DNA from: Flavobacterium sp. J372 | Lineage (GTDB): Bacteria > Bacteroidota > Bacteroidia > Flavobacteriales > Flavobacteriaceae | NCBI RefSeq assembly: GCF_024699965.1 | Contig: NZ_JAJOMZ010000004.1 | Coordinates: 310,001-374,000 of the forward strand | Reading direction: 5' to 3' | Length of the DNA: 64,000 nt | Shown: piece by piece, positions 25,522 to 36,278 of the stretch | Layout of the letters: the number at the start of each line of letters is the position of its first letter | Position numbering within the stretch: the stretch's first letter is position 1 | Translations under genes and position numbers: made by a program | The notes under the pieces: generated by a model | Seen by the model: only the letters and a program-made list of their open reading frames with translations | The model's database searches: none | What the model was told of the DNA's origin: nothing

Positions 25522-26481
25522 TTATTTCTTACGGGCAAGTATTGGCAATATTAAAAATGAAAGGCCGCCAAGTATTATAATCTGCGCGGTTTGTGATGTC
25601 CACACAATCCATCCAAAGGCTGTACCGGCTTCAAAAGAAACGTTATAAACAGTAAGAATTTTTGCTATAGCAACAGGGAAAACGCCTGTGCCGCCATTGG
25701 TAAGTGTTATTGCAATACTGCCTACCACAAAAGCCGTTGCAACCGAGCCAAAATCTAGTGTTGAAGTTTCGGGTAATGCAAAAATAGTAATGTAAAACAT
25801 CAGCACATAGCTGAACCATATGTACAGCGAAAGCAGCAAAAATGGCCACTTGTTAGGCATTGTAAATACACTGATTGCGCCTTCAACCAGGCCTGAAACC
25901 TTCACCTTGATTTTTTGCACCCAGCCAAGCTTTGAATAAATGAAGAAAAGTATTGAGCCTATAAAAAATATTCCGGCAATGGTTCCGTATAACAGCAGCT
26001 TCATAAATGGTATTTCAGCCAAATAGGCTTTTACCATATCATACTGAAGCGCTACGGTAGTACCTATGGCCAGCACCAGGAGTATGAGATCAACAATACG
26101 CTCAGAGATTATGGTGCCAAGGGCTTTATCAAAAGGCACACCGGCATATTTGTTTATTACAGCTGCACGGCTTACTTCGCCGCTGCGCGGTACAAGCATG
26201 TTCATGACATAGGTGATACACACTGCACTAAATTTGACGGTAAACGGTGCAGTATAGCCTACATGTGCCAAAGTATATTTCCAGCGGTAAGCACGTGCCC
26301 AAAACCCGGTAAGGCCTATAGCAAGAGATATCCATACCCAAATGTAATCAGCCGTCCTGAAGCTTGTTTTTACGTTTTCCAGCTCTGCCGGAGTGAACTG
26401 GTTGTATACGTATATAACTAAAAAAACTCCCAGCAGCAGCGGGAGTATTATGCTTAGTAAGCGGATTAGTTTTTTCTTCAA
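25522..26481 (-). CDS. LPG-synthase-type / UPF0104 membrane protein
   Basis: A 319-residue polytopic inner-membrane protein with about eight membrane segments, of the YbhN/LPG_synthase_TM group. Characteristic are VPRSGEVSRAAVINKYAG, FDKALGTIISERIVDLILL and LTNGGTGVFPVAIA. It lacks the aminoacyl-phospholipid synthase domain. These proteins are thought to flip or modify lipids, but the exact role here is unknown. It starts 7 bp after panD. Confidence 0.82.
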   Translation of the reverse strand: MKKKLIRLLSIILPLLLGVFLVIYVYNQFTPAELENVKTSFRTADYIWVWISLAIGLTGFWARAYRWKYTLAHVGYTAPFTVKFSAVCITYVMNMLVPRSGEVSRAAVINKYAGVPFDKALGTIISERIVDLILLVLAIGTTVALQYDMVKAYLAEIPFMKLLLYGTIAGIFFIGSILFFIYSKLGWVQKIKVKVSGLVEGAISVFTMPNKWPFLLLSLYIWFSYVLMFYITIFALPETSTLDFGSVATAFVVGSIAITLTNGGTGVFPVAIAKILTVYNVSFEAGTAFGWIVWTSQTAQIIILGGLSFLILPILARKK

Positions 26482-26488
26482 AACCGGT

Positions 26489-26839
26489 TTAGGTTAGTGA
26501 ATTGTCTTTTTCGTTAGGGAAAACAAGCGTAGGCCTGAATGACTTGGCTTCTTCAAAATCCAGTATGCCATACGAAATGATGATGATGATATCACCCCTT
26601 TGCACTTTTCTTGCCGCAGGCCCGTTGAGTGTAATTTCGCCGCTGTTCCTGTTTCCCTTAATCGCATAAGTCTCGAGGCGCTCACCATTATTGATGTTTA
26701 CTATCGATACTTTTTCCCCTTCAATGATATTAGCTGCTTCCATCAATGCCTCGTCAATGGTAATGCTGCCAATGTAGTTTAAATCGGCTCCCGTCACCGT
26801 AACACGGTGAAGCTTGGACTTTACAACTTGAATTTGCAT
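26489..26839 (-). CDS. panD: Aspartate 1-decarboxylase
   Basis: PanD makes beta-alanine from aspartate for pantothenate synthesis. The 116-residue pro-enzyme has the self-cleavage site in [14 protein letters not shown] (between Gly and Ser, giving the pyruvoyl group) and the conserved [13 protein letters not shown] and [13 protein letters not shown] segments. It lies 13 bp after panC in a panC-panD operon. Confidence 0.96.
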   Translation of the reverse strand: MQIQVVKSKLHRVTVTGADLNYIGSITIDEALMEAANIIEGEKVSIVNINNGERLETYAIKGNRNSGEITLNGPAARKVQRGDIIIIISYGILDFEEAKSFRPTLVFPNEKDNSLT

Positions 26840-26852
26840 GCCGCAAAGGTAA

Positions 26853-27698
26853 TCAATTTAATGAAATATTATCTATAAGCCTCACATTCCCTACAATAAC
26901 TGCAATAAATGCCCTGGTTTTTGCCTCAGTTTTATTATTAACCGGCATGAGTGTGGCTTCGTCAGCAATTTCGAAATATTCAAGTTTAAGAATAGTATTA
27001 TTTTGAAAAGCCTTTTCAACAAACGTTCGTACCGCATCAGGAGTATCGGTGGTATAACGCTCTTTGGCTGCAATAAGTGTTTTATAAATAAAGCCTGCTT
27101 CTTCGCGCTCATCATTTGACAACCTTTCATTGCGCGAACTCATGGCAAGTCCGTTTGGCTCACGGTAAATGGGGCAGCCGATGATTTTCACATTTACACC
27201 TTCCTTCTCTACCATCTTGCGCACGATTTGCAGCTGCTGAAAATCTTTCTCACCAAAATAGGCATTATCAGGCTCAACGGCTTCAAATAATTTCTTTACA
27301 ATAGTGCCTACCCCATCAAAATGGCCCGGGCGGTGCTTCCCTTCCATTTGGTTTTCAAGCCCGTCAAAAGAAAAATGCCCTGAAACAGTATTGCCTTCAT
27401 ACATATCATCTACTGTGGGCGCAAAAACAATTACAGCGTTGTTTACTGCATCTATCTTTTCTATATCACGCTCCAGCGTTCGTGGGTATTTTTCAAGATC
27501 TTCAGCATTGTTAAACTGCGTTGGGTTAACAAAAATACTTATTACAGTAATATCGTTTTCAGCATCTGAACGCTCAATTAATGAGAGGTGACCCTTGTGC
27601 AATGCGCCCATTGTGGGTACAAAGCCAATGGTTTTCTCCTGCTCGCGCAGTTGTACTAAGTGTGCATTAAGGCTGGCTTTGTTATTGAAAATGAGCAT
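26853..27698 (-). CDS. panC: Pantothenate synthetase
   Basis: PanC joins pantoate and beta-alanine with ATP to give pantothenate. The 281-residue protein has the nucleotide-binding [53 protein letters not shown] and the KMSKS-like region. It is the first gene of panC-panD-(membrane protein), with a divergent promoter shared with the GT5-like gene. Confidence 0.97.
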   Translation of the reverse strand: MLIFNNKASLNAHLVQLREQEKTIGFVPTMGALHKGHLSLIERSDAENDITVISIFVNPTQFNNAEDLEKYPRTLERDIEKIDAVNNAVIVFAPTVDDMYEGNTVSGHFSFDGLENQMEGKHRPGHFDGVGTIVKKLFEAVEPDNAYFGEKDFQQLQIVRKMVEKEGVNVKIIGCPIYREPNGLAMSSRNERLSNDEREEAGFIYKTLIAAKERYTTDTPDAVRTFVEKAFQNNTILKLEYFEIADEATLMPVNNKTEAKTRAFIAVIVGNVRLIDNISLN

Positions 27699-27720
27699 TA
27701 AGTAAAATTTAAATTAGGGG

Positions 27721-27753
27721 CAAAATTAAGATTTTAGCTATAACCTGTACAAA
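27721..27753 (-). promoter_or_regulatory. Candidate panC promoter
   Basis: On the minus strand TAATTTTG (27721-27728) is a -7 box and TTTG (27750-27753) a -33 box, 21 bp apart. The -7 box ends 22 bp from the panC ATG. Confidence 0.55.
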
Positions 27754-27759
27754 TTTGTT

Positions 27760-27767
27760 TAATTTTG
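27760..27767 (+). promoter_or_regulatory. Candidate -7 box for the GT5-like gene
   Basis: TAATTTTG on the plus strand, 40 bp before the ATG at 27808. It faces away from the panC promoter; the two -7 boxes are about 31 bp apart. No clear -33 box is visible. Confidence 0.45.
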
Positions 27768-27807
27768 CATGTTTTTACACCCTAACTGTTAACTACAAGT
27801 ATTGAAG

Positions 27808-28614
27808 ATGGAGGATAAGAGGATATTGTATGTATCATCTGAAGTAGTGCCTTATTTGGCTGAGAATGAAGTGTCTGTAATGTCGTATGATGTGCCAAAA
27901 ATGATAAATGACCAGGGCGGGCAGATTAGGATTTTTATGCCCCGCTACGGCAACATTAACGAAAGGCGCCACCAGCTCCATGAAGTAATAAGGCTATCAG
28001 GCATGAACCTTGTGGTTAATGATATGGATATGCCGCTGATAATTAAAGTGGCATCTATACCAAAAGAGCGCATACAGGTTTATTTTATTGATAATGATGA
28101 GTATTTTAAGCGTAAAGCAACCTTTACCGATGAGGACGGAGCGCTTTACCCTGATAATGACGAGCGTGCGATTTTCTTTGCAAAAGGCGTAGTTGAAACG
28201 GTAAAGAAGCTAAACTGGGTACCTGACATTATACATGTACACGGATGGATGGCCGCCATGCTGCCGATATACATGAAGCACTATTATAAAGATGAAGCGC
28301 TTTTTGCCGATACTAAAATTGTAACATCTGTATACGGTACAGGATTTGAAGGTACGCTTGATGCACAGATGAAAGCTAAAGTGCTTTTTGACAATGTACC
28401 TGAAAGTAATGTGGCCGACCTTGCCGTGCCGGATTATGTAAATATAATGAAAGCCTCAATAGCACATTCTGACGGTATAATCATCGCTTCAGAATCATTG
28501 CCGGGTGACCTTGCCGATTTTATTGAGAAGGCAGGCAAACCAACACTTACCTACCAGCCTAAAGATAAATTTGCAGAGGCTTATACTAATTTCTATAAAA
28601 ATCAGGTTTTATAG
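27808..28614 (+). CDS. Truncated starch/glycogen synthase-like protein (GT5 N-domain)
   Basis: A 268-residue protein matching only the N-terminal half of GT5 starch/glycogen synthases (ILYVSSEVVPYLAENEVSVM, the MPRYGNINERRHQLHEVI stretch and WVPDIIHVHGWMAAMLPIYM). The C-terminal GT-B half is absent. The KTGGLAD motif that normally holds ADP-glucose near the N-terminus is replaced by AENEVSVMS. It is therefore unlikely to be a working glycogen synthase. It is 19 bp from the DUF4270 gene, with glmS next, an arrangement I believe is common in flavobacteria. Confidence 0.75.
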   Translation: MEDKRILYVSSEVVPYLAENEVSVMSYDVPKMINDQGGQIRIFMPRYGNINERRHQLHEVIRLSGMNLVVNDMDMPLIIKVASIPKERIQVYFIDNDEYFKRKATFTDEDGALYPDNDERAIFFAKGVVETVKKLNWVPDIIHVHGWMAAMLPIYMKHYYKDEALFADTKIVTSVYGTGFEGTLDAQMKAKVLFDNVPESNVADLAVPDYVNIMKASIAHSDGIIIASESLPGDLADFIEKAGKPTLTYQPKDKFAEAYTNFYKNQVL

Positions 28615-28633
28615 AAAACTTTAAAAACCGTTT

Positions 28634-30172
28634 ATGATTTCCAGAAACATATTTAAATTTCTATTTGTATTTGCAGCAGGCGCGGCAATTATTGCCTCGT
28701 GTGACAGCGATTTTAATGATATTGGCGCCGATATAATTGAGGGCGACATACACCATAATGGCATGACGCGTTATGAGGGCCGCATTGCCGCATATGACAG
28801 GGGTACAGGTGCGGTGCAGGCTAATAATCTTCCGCTTAATGTATTGGGTGTATATGACAACCCTGCTTTTGGCAAGACAACAGCACACTTTGTTACCCAG
28901 CTTGAATTGGGAACTGAAAATCTTACGTTTGCCAATAACCCACAAATTGATTCCGTTTACTTGTATGTACCTTATTTCAGCACCTTCAAGAGTAAAGATG
29001 AAACTACCGGCATAAGCACTTACGAATTAGACTCTATTTATGGCAACACAGATGCCGAAATGACACTGAAGATATACCGGAATAATTATTTCCTCCGAAG
29101 CTTAGACCCAGGTTCTGGTACAAGCGAGCCGCAAAGATATTATTCAGACGATTTTTCGGCTTTACATAATGCAAATATTGCGCAAGCACCGTTGGCTGAA
29201 CTTAACAATTTTAAATTCAGCGCTGCCGAAGTTGAGCGCAAGAGGGATGATAATGGAACATTGAAGACCGTAGAACGTTTTGCGCCGGGTATATTTACTC
29301 TTCTGGATAAAACTTATTTCCAGAACACAATAATTAATGCCCCGGCAGGCAGCCGTGCAAATAATAACGCATTTAAAGAATACTTCAGAGGCCTTTATTT
29401 TAATATCGCTCAAAACGGCACATCAGGTGCTATGGCCAACCTAAAATTTTCTGATGGAAAAATTGTGATAATTTATAAAGATGGCCCAGATGCCAGCCGG
29501 ACAAGAAAAACGCTGCAGCTTAATATGAAGGGCAACACAATTAATTTCTTTGAAAATGATTATAAACCCGGATATTTGACTGCGCTTACACCGGAACAGA
29601 CCAATACTACAGCAGGTGATAGTCGACTGTATATTAAAGGCGGGCAAGGATCAATGGGTATTATCAACATACTAAGCACTGAGGAAATTGAATTCTTAAA
29701 AGCTGAAAATGCAATTATTAATGAAGCTAACCTTGTATTTCATGTGGATGAAGCTTTAATGAAAGATGTAAATGGCACAAGAGCTTTAAATCCACTGAGA
29801 GTGTATCTCTACGACCTGAAAAATAAGCAGCCACTTTATGATTATTATGTAGATGGTACTTCAAGTCCAATAAATCCTAAATATGACAAGTTGGTATATG
29901 GGGGCATATTAACAAAAAATACTGAAAACGGTCAGCCTGTTTTTAGTTATAAAATTAGGCTTACAAACCATGTCAATAATATTATCCGTAAAGACTCCAT
30001 TAGCAGGCCATTGGGCATAGTGGTTAGTGAAAGTATTAATATCACAGCAAATGCAATGCTCAGGCCTCCGTTTACAGTAGGCGATGCTGATGTAAATACA
30101 CTACCGCTTTCCAGCGTGATTAACCCCTTGGGCACTGTATTTTATGGCAATAACATTCCTGTGGGGGGATGA
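28634..30172 (+). CDS. DUF4270 lipoprotein
   Basis: A 512-residue lipoprotein: the signal peptide ends in AAIIASCDSDFNDIG, with the lipidated cysteine at about residue 23. The next residues (IGADIIEGD) and the long beta-rich body (QIDSVYLYVPY, TLKIYRNNYFLRSLDP) fit the Bacteroidetes DUF4270 family. It is probably surface- or periplasm-facing at the outer membrane. The function is unknown. It lies between the GT5-like gene and glmS. Confidence 0.85.
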   Translation: MISRNIFKFLFVFAAGAAIIASCDSDFNDIGADIIEGDIHHNGMTRYEGRIAAYDRGTGAVQANNLPLNVLGVYDNPAFGKTTAHFVTQLELGTENLTFANNPQIDSVYLYVPYFSTFKSKDETTGISTYELDSIYGNTDAEMTLKIYRNNYFLRSLDPGSGTSEPQRYYSDDFSALHNANIAQAPLAELNNFKFSAAEVERKRDDNGTLKTVERFAPGIFTLLDKTYFQNTIINAPAGSRANNNAFKEYFRGLYFNIAQNGTSGAMANLKFSDGKIVIIYKDGPDASRTRKTLQLNMKGNTINFFENDYKPGYLTALTPEQTNTTAGDSRLYIKGGQGSMGIINILSTEEIEFLKAENAIINEANLVFHVDEALMKDVNGTRALNPLRVYLYDLKNKQPLYDYYVDGTSSPINPKYDKLVYGGILTKNTENGQPVFSYKIRLTNHVNNIIRKDSISRPLGIVVSESINITANAMLRPPFTVGDADVNTLPLSSVINPLGTVFYGNNIPVGG

Positions 30173-30240
30173 AAATTATAATAAAAGGCTTCGCCTTGAA
30201 ATTTTTTATACAAAACCAAACTAACTAACTGATAAATCGT

Positions 30241-32088
30241 ATGTGTGGAATCGTAGGTTACATCGGGCACAGGGAAGCTTACCCTGTTATAATAAAAGGG
30301 CTTAAAAGGCTGGAGTACCGCGGGTATGACAGTGCCGGTATAGTATTGTGCGACGGGCAGGACCTGAAAATGTCTAAGACTAAGGGAAAAGTGTCTGACC
30401 TGGAAGCTAAGGCCGCAGCTGAAAATACTTCTGTGGGTACAATGGGTATAGGCCATACACGCTGGGCGACTCATGGTGTGCCAAACGATGTTAACTCTCA
30501 CCCGCACTTTTCAAACTCAGGCAACCTTGTAATTGTGCACAACGGTATCATTGAAAATTATGAGCCGCTAAAGAAAGAGCTTAAGAACAGGGGTTACGTT
30601 TTCCATTCAGACACCGATACTGAGGTTCTTGTAAATCTTATTGAAGATGTAATGAAAAAGGACAATCTTAAGCTAGGCAAAGCCGTACAGGTGGCCCTTA
30701 ACCAGGTTGTTGGGGCTTATGCCATTGCCGTGATGGACAAAAACCGTCCGCGCGAAATTGTTGCGGCACGCCTTGGCAGCCCATTGGCTATTGGTGTTGG
30801 CAAAGACGAATTCTTTGTAGCGTCTGATGCTTCGCCATTCATCGAGTACACAAGTAATGCAATTTATCTTGAAGATGAAGAGATGGCAATTATCCGCCTT
30901 CATAAGCCACTAAAAATAAGGAAGATACTTGATGATTCATTGGTAGACCCATATATCCAAGAGCTGCAAATGAACCTTGAGCAGATAGAAAAGGGCGGTT
31001 ATGACCACTTTATGCTTAAAGAGATTTATGAGCAGCCAAATGTAATTAAAGACACCTACCGCGGAAGGCTTCACGCTAATGAAGGCCTTATAAGGATGGC
31101 AGGTATAGAAGATAACCTTCAGAAATTCATTAATGCCGACAGAATTCTTATCATTGCCTGTGGTACGTCATGGCACGCCGGCCTTGTGGCAGAGTATATA
31201 TTTGAAGAGTTTGCACGTATACCTGTTGAAGTTGAGTATGCCTCTGAGTTCCGCTACAGAAATCCTATAATCCGTGAAACTGATGTAGTTATTGCGATTT
31301 CTCAGTCTGGTGAAACTGCCGACACGCTTGCGGCTATAAAGCTTGCAAAAGAGCACGGAGCATTTGTGTTCGGTGTTTGTAATGTAGTAGGTTCGTCAAT
31401 TTCCCGCGAAACTCATGCAGGCGCTTACACACACGCCGGACCTGAAATTGGCGTTGCTTCAACAAAGGCATTTACAACGCAAATTACAGTGCTTACGCTT
31501 ATTGCGCTTCGTTTGGCGCAGGCTAAGGGCACCATTAATAATTCAGACTTCCACCGTTATTTACAGGAGCTGGAGCTTATTCCTGAAAAAGTGGAAGAAG
31601 CATTGCAGACTAACGAAGTTTCTAAAGCAGTTGCAGCCATCTATAAAGATGCTTCAAACTGCCTTTACCTTGGCAGGGGCTACAATTTCCCGGTTGCGCT
31701 AGAAGGTGCGCTTAAGCTAAAAGAGATATCATACATCCACGCTGAAGGCTACCCTGCGGCAGAGATGAAGCACGGCCCTATCGCGCTTATTGATGAGCAG
31801 ATGCCGGTAGTGGTTATCGCGCCAAGGCAGGAGCACTATGATAAGATTGTGAGCAACATACAGGAGATAAAATCACGCAGCGGTAAGATCATCGCTATTG
31901 TAACGCAGGGCGACGTACAGGTAAAAGAGCTTGCCGACCACGTTATCGAAATTCCTGATACGGTTGATGCGCTTTCTCCGCTTCTTACAACTATCCCGCT
32001 ACAGCTATTGTCTTACCACATTGCGGTAATGAGAGAGTGTAACGTTGACCAACCTCGTAACCTGGCGAAGTCGGTTACTGTGGAGTAA
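30241..32088 (+). CDS. glmS: Glutamine--fructose-6-phosphate aminotransferase
   Basis: GlmS makes glucosamine-6-phosphate, the first step to UDP-GlcNAc. The 615-residue protein begins MCGIVGYIG with the catalytic Cys after the initiator Met, then GHTRWATHG and the glutaminase residues in HNGIIENYE. Two SIS isomerase domains follow (ACGTSWHAGL, ISQSGETADTLAAI, YLGRGYNFPVALEGALKLKE), and it ends PRNLAKSVTVE as usual. A strong terminator follows. Confidence 0.98.
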   Translation: MCGIVGYIGHREAYPVIIKGLKRLEYRGYDSAGIVLCDGQDLKMSKTKGKVSDLEAKAAAENTSVGTMGIGHTRWATHGVPNDVNSHPHFSNSGNLVIVHNGIIENYEPLKKELKNRGYVFHSDTDTEVLVNLIEDVMKKDNLKLGKAVQVALNQVVGAYAIAVMDKNRPREIVAARLGSPLAIGVGKDEFFVASDASPFIEYTSNAIYLEDEEMAIIRLHKPLKIRKILDDSLVDPYIQELQMNLEQIEKGGYDHFMLKEIYEQPNVIKDTYRGRLHANEGLIRMAGIEDNLQKFINADRILIIACGTSWHAGLVAEYIFEEFARIPVEVEYASEFRYRNPIIRETDVVIAISQSGETADTLAAIKLAKEHGAFVFGVCNVVGSSISRETHAGAYTHAGPEIGVASTKAFTTQITVLTLIALRLAQAKGTINNSDFHRYLQELELIPEKVEEALQTNEVSKAVAAIYKDASNCLYLGRGYNFPVALEGALKLKEISYIHAEGYPAAEMKHGPIALIDEQMPVVVIAPRQEHYDKIVSNIQEIKSRSGKIIAIVTQGDVQVKELADHVIEIPDTVDALSPLLTTIPLQLLSYHIAVMRECNVDQPRNLAKSVTVE

Positions 32089-32114
32089 TCAATTACTTAA
32101 AACACTATATTTGA

Positions 32115-32147
32115 ACCGCTAAGAGGAAACTCTTGGCGGTTTTTTTT
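32115..32147 (+). terminator. Rho-independent terminator after glmS
   Basis: ACCGCTAAGAG / CTCTTGGCGGT form an 11-bp stem with one wobble and a GAAA loop, followed by seven T. Confidence 0.9.
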
Positions 32148-32161
32148 AAATTTTATTTTAT

Positions 32162-33988
32162 ATGAGGAAAATATTTAATTCTAAACCAGCAAAGTTTCCT
32201 AATAATACTACTGAAGAACAAAATTCAGTGTATAAATTACTAGACATTTTAGATAAAAATCGTATAAAACCTGATCCAAAGCTTATCGACAAATTTCCCA
32301 ATACTGATGGTGAAATTACTGTGGTTGATGAAGAGCAATTTCCAATTGGAAAATGCGAAATACAAATTAAAACCTTACCTGATTCAGATATTACTTCACC
32401 TTCACATCAATGTGATTTACCATTTTTAAGTTACTGTGAAAGTAGTTTGTTGCCAATTATTTTAATTATAGTTAATGCGAAAAATGAAATAGCGTTTTGG
32501 AAACATATTGATAGAGAAACTTTAAAAGAATTAGCTAAAAAAATCAAAGGTAAATCTATTGTACTCCATATCCCTCTAAATAATAAGGTAACACGTTCAG
32601 ATAATTCATACGTAGAAGAATGGATAAAAATAGTCGAAAGTTATATACAGAAAAAAATAAATTCAGAGGTTCAAGAGGAATACGAAAAGAAATATAAAGA
32701 ATTACAAAAAATCATCGACGAATATCCTAAACCTGTACATTCAATCGGATCTGAAAGTCTAAAAGCAATTAATATATTTATAGACACACTTAATAATGCA
32801 CTTGATGGGGATTTTATATCTATAAAAGAGGTTGCTTTCTATGGATATTGGAAAATTAGCATTGCATACACTGATTTTAGCGATAAAAAGTTGTCTTTTG
32901 CCATCATTCCGATAAAATATGGGGATAATGATTTACTTATAAGAGAAGTAAAGTCCATGAACCCGTTAATAAGAAGCCGATTTACAAGAAATGTCATTAG
33001 CCACTATACTAATAACCCTATAAAACATGAACCGGTAGAATATGCATACAGTCTAATCAAAAAAGAAACTATAGAAATATTAGAAAATAAATCTTTACAA
33101 CTCATATGTTATCAGTTAGCTATTGAATATATTACTGATTTTTACGATTATTCCAAAGAAATTCTTCCGGTTAAATTTCAAAACGAATTTGATGTAAATT
33201 ACATGTTTAAAATTGTAAATTTTTATCTACCAATTTGGGCGGAGGAATTTTATTCTATAAATAAGAACGTATCATTAGATGATAAAATATACTTTAATAT
33301 TGAAGATGCGTTTTGGTATGCTTCAGCGAAAGATAGAAAAAAGGTTACTGACAAAGCAATTAGTAGATACAATAAAAATGAGTATTGTATTAAAGAAATC
33401 ATTTATACAAGTTCTGAATTTGCAAACGACTATATCTTGGATTCTTTGAAACTGCTATTATCACGTTCCATACAATCTTTCGAAAGACCTTTTTGTCCTA
33501 AGATATACAATGCAAGTAAATTCATTTGGGATTGGTATTCACCTCAAAATGCTTTTGAAAAACTTAAATTTATCTTTAATGAACTCCCGAAGGTTTACGA
33601 TCTATTTTTAGAAACATATTTTCCTCGACTTCTTCATGATTTAAAATATTACAGTGACACAAATCTCATCATTATAAATATTAATTATAAAAATAAATTT
33701 GACTCGTTTGACGATTCTCCCAGTATCGAATTTTATTATTTTAAAACTGAACAAAATATAATACCACGTACAAGTATATATCTGAATTCTGAAGATTGCC
33801 CCATAAAAAGATCTGATATTTCTATGAGGCAGGAATTCGATATTGATGGTGTAAAATACAATATGACATCAGCATCATGGGGAGTTATTAACTATTTAGA
33901 TGACAATTTTTCACTACAAAAATATTTGTATAAATTATTAAAAGAAAAATTTGAAAAGTATTTTAAATTAAAAACGAGTAATAATTAA
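32162..33988 (+). CDS. DUF4365-type nuclease-like protein, AT-rich
   Basis: A 608-residue protein clearly richer in A and T than glmS and atpD on either side. The first 130 residues resemble DUF4365, a restriction-endonuclease-like fold. D49 in NTDGEITVV and Q68-x-K70 in KCEIQIK line up as a PD-(D/E)xK-type site, followed by LSYCESSLLPIILIIVNAK. The remaining 470 residues contain no domain I recognise, apart from a coiled-coil-like stretch near 165-185. It stands alone between the glmS terminator and the atpD promoter, as expected for a gene acquired by transfer. A defence role is possible but unproven. Confidence 0.6.
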   Translation: MRKIFNSKPAKFPNNTTEEQNSVYKLLDILDKNRIKPDPKLIDKFPNTDGEITVVDEEQFPIGKCEIQIKTLPDSDITSPSHQCDLPFLSYCESSLLPIILIIVNAKNEIAFWKHIDRETLKELAKKIKGKSIVLHIPLNNKVTRSDNSYVEEWIKIVESYIQKKINSEVQEEYEKKYKELQKIIDEYPKPVHSIGSESLKAINIFIDTLNNALDGDFISIKEVAFYGYWKISIAYTDFSDKKLSFAIIPIKYGDNDLLIREVKSMNPLIRSRFTRNVISHYTNNPIKHEPVEYAYSLIKKETIEILENKSLQLICYQLAIEYITDFYDYSKEILPVKFQNEFDVNYMFKIVNFYLPIWAEEFYSINKNVSLDDKIYFNIEDAFWYASAKDRKKVTDKAISRYNKNEYCIKEIIYTSSEFANDYILDSLKLLLSRSIQSFERPFCPKIYNASKFIWDWYSPQNAFEKLKFIFNELPKVYDLFLETYFPRLLHDLKYYSDTNLIIININYKNKFDSFDDSPSIEFYYFKTEQNIIPRTSIYLNSEDCPIKRSDISMRQEFDIDGVKYNMTSASWGVINYLDDNFSLQKYLYKLLKEKFEKYFKLKTSNN

Positions 33989-34048
33989 ACCAATTTCTCA
34001 AAAGTATTGTCGAATCTTCCCCTTCCATTACAAAAACCCAAAAATACT

Positions 34049-34081
34049 TTTGCATATTTCCCATTTAAAAAACTATCTTTG
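34049..34081 (+). promoter_or_regulatory. Promoter of atpD-atpC
   Basis: A -33 box TTTG (34049-34052) and a -7 box TATCTTTG (34074-34081), 21 bp apart, lie upstream of a leader of about 57 nt before the atpD ATG at 34143. Confidence 0.65.
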
Positions 34082-34139
34082 CACTCGGAAAAAAGAGGTT
34101 TTTTCTGAAAACGTAAATAGCTGTTTAATAAATACATAA

Positions 34140-35654
<1,515 letters not shown>

Positions 35655-35734
35655 AACGGTTTCGGGTTTCGGGTTTGTGGTTTCGGGTTCGCCCAACACG
35701 CAACACGCAACGCGCAACATATAACAAGAAAACT
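35655..35734. repeat. Low-complexity direct repeats between atpD and atpC
   Basis: Tandem GGTTTCGG-type units (about 35657-35692) are followed by repeats of AACACGC / AACGCGC (about 35695-35718). They lie inside the atpD-atpC transcript. There is no obvious stable hairpin and no reading frame. Confidence 0.6.
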
Positions 35735-36022
35735 ATGTTATTAGAAATAGTATCACCGGAAGGACATTTATTCAGGGGCGGCGTTACATCGGTAACCGTT
35801 CCCGGCGTAGATGGTGAATTCCAGATGTTGAACAACCACGCCAATATTGTTTCGGTACTGGCGGCGGGCACTGTAAAAATTGGTGTTCCTGATTTTAAGA
35901 CCAACGGAGAGTTCACCTCGCCTAAATTCAACAAATCAGAGAAAGATCAGAAATTCCTTTTGCCAATCAAATCGGGCACGCTCGAAATGAAAGACAACCG
36001 AATTATTATACTGGTAGACTAG
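35735..36022 (+). CDS. atpC: ATP synthase F1 subunit epsilon
   Basis: A 95-residue epsilon subunit containing only the N-terminal beta-sandwich (MLLEIVSPEGHLFRGGVTSV, GEFQMLNNHANIVSVL), without the C-terminal helices that inhibit ATPase activity in longer forms. This short type is usual in Bacteroidetes. I chose the ATG at 35735; the upstream extension of the frame is made of repeat DNA. Confidence 0.95.
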   Translation: MLLEIVSPEGHLFRGGVTSVTVPGVDGEFQMLNNHANIVSVLAAGTVKIGVPDFKTNGEFTSPKFNKSEKDQKFLLPIKSGTLEMKDNRIIILVD

Positions 36023-36043
36023 ATTACATCAAACACAAATAGG

Positions 36044-36076
36044 AAACCCCTTTTCGGAAACGGAAAGGGGTTTTTG
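36044..36076 (+). terminator. Rho-independent terminator after atpC
   Basis: AACCCCTTTTCG / CGGAAAGGGGTT stem with one wobble and a GAAA loop, then TTTTT. The next 200 bp to 36278 are AT-rich and show no gene. Confidence 0.88.
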
Positions 36077-36278
36077 TTTGCTTGGATTAATGTACCAAAA
36101 TTTGATGCTTTAAATTAATTACCAGTTGACTATACATGTCTTTTTAATCTGTGAGCATCTTGCAAAATCAGTTCAATCTGTGTTGCTGATTAAATCAATC
36201 CCCTATCTTCCAAACATTTATACTTTTATTAAGTAAAAAAATTCTTAGCTTTACAGTAACTACTAAAATCTGTACGCT

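Noticed and set aside
30173..30240. Riboswitch or ribozyme upstream of glmS
   Set aside because: The 68-bp gap is too short for the glmS ribozyme, which is known from Gram-positive bacteria. Only a small AAGGC/GCCTT hairpin is present.
36023..36278. Possible small gene between atpC and the sugar dehydrogenase
   Set aside because: Apart from the terminator there are only short AT-rich frames without start signals.
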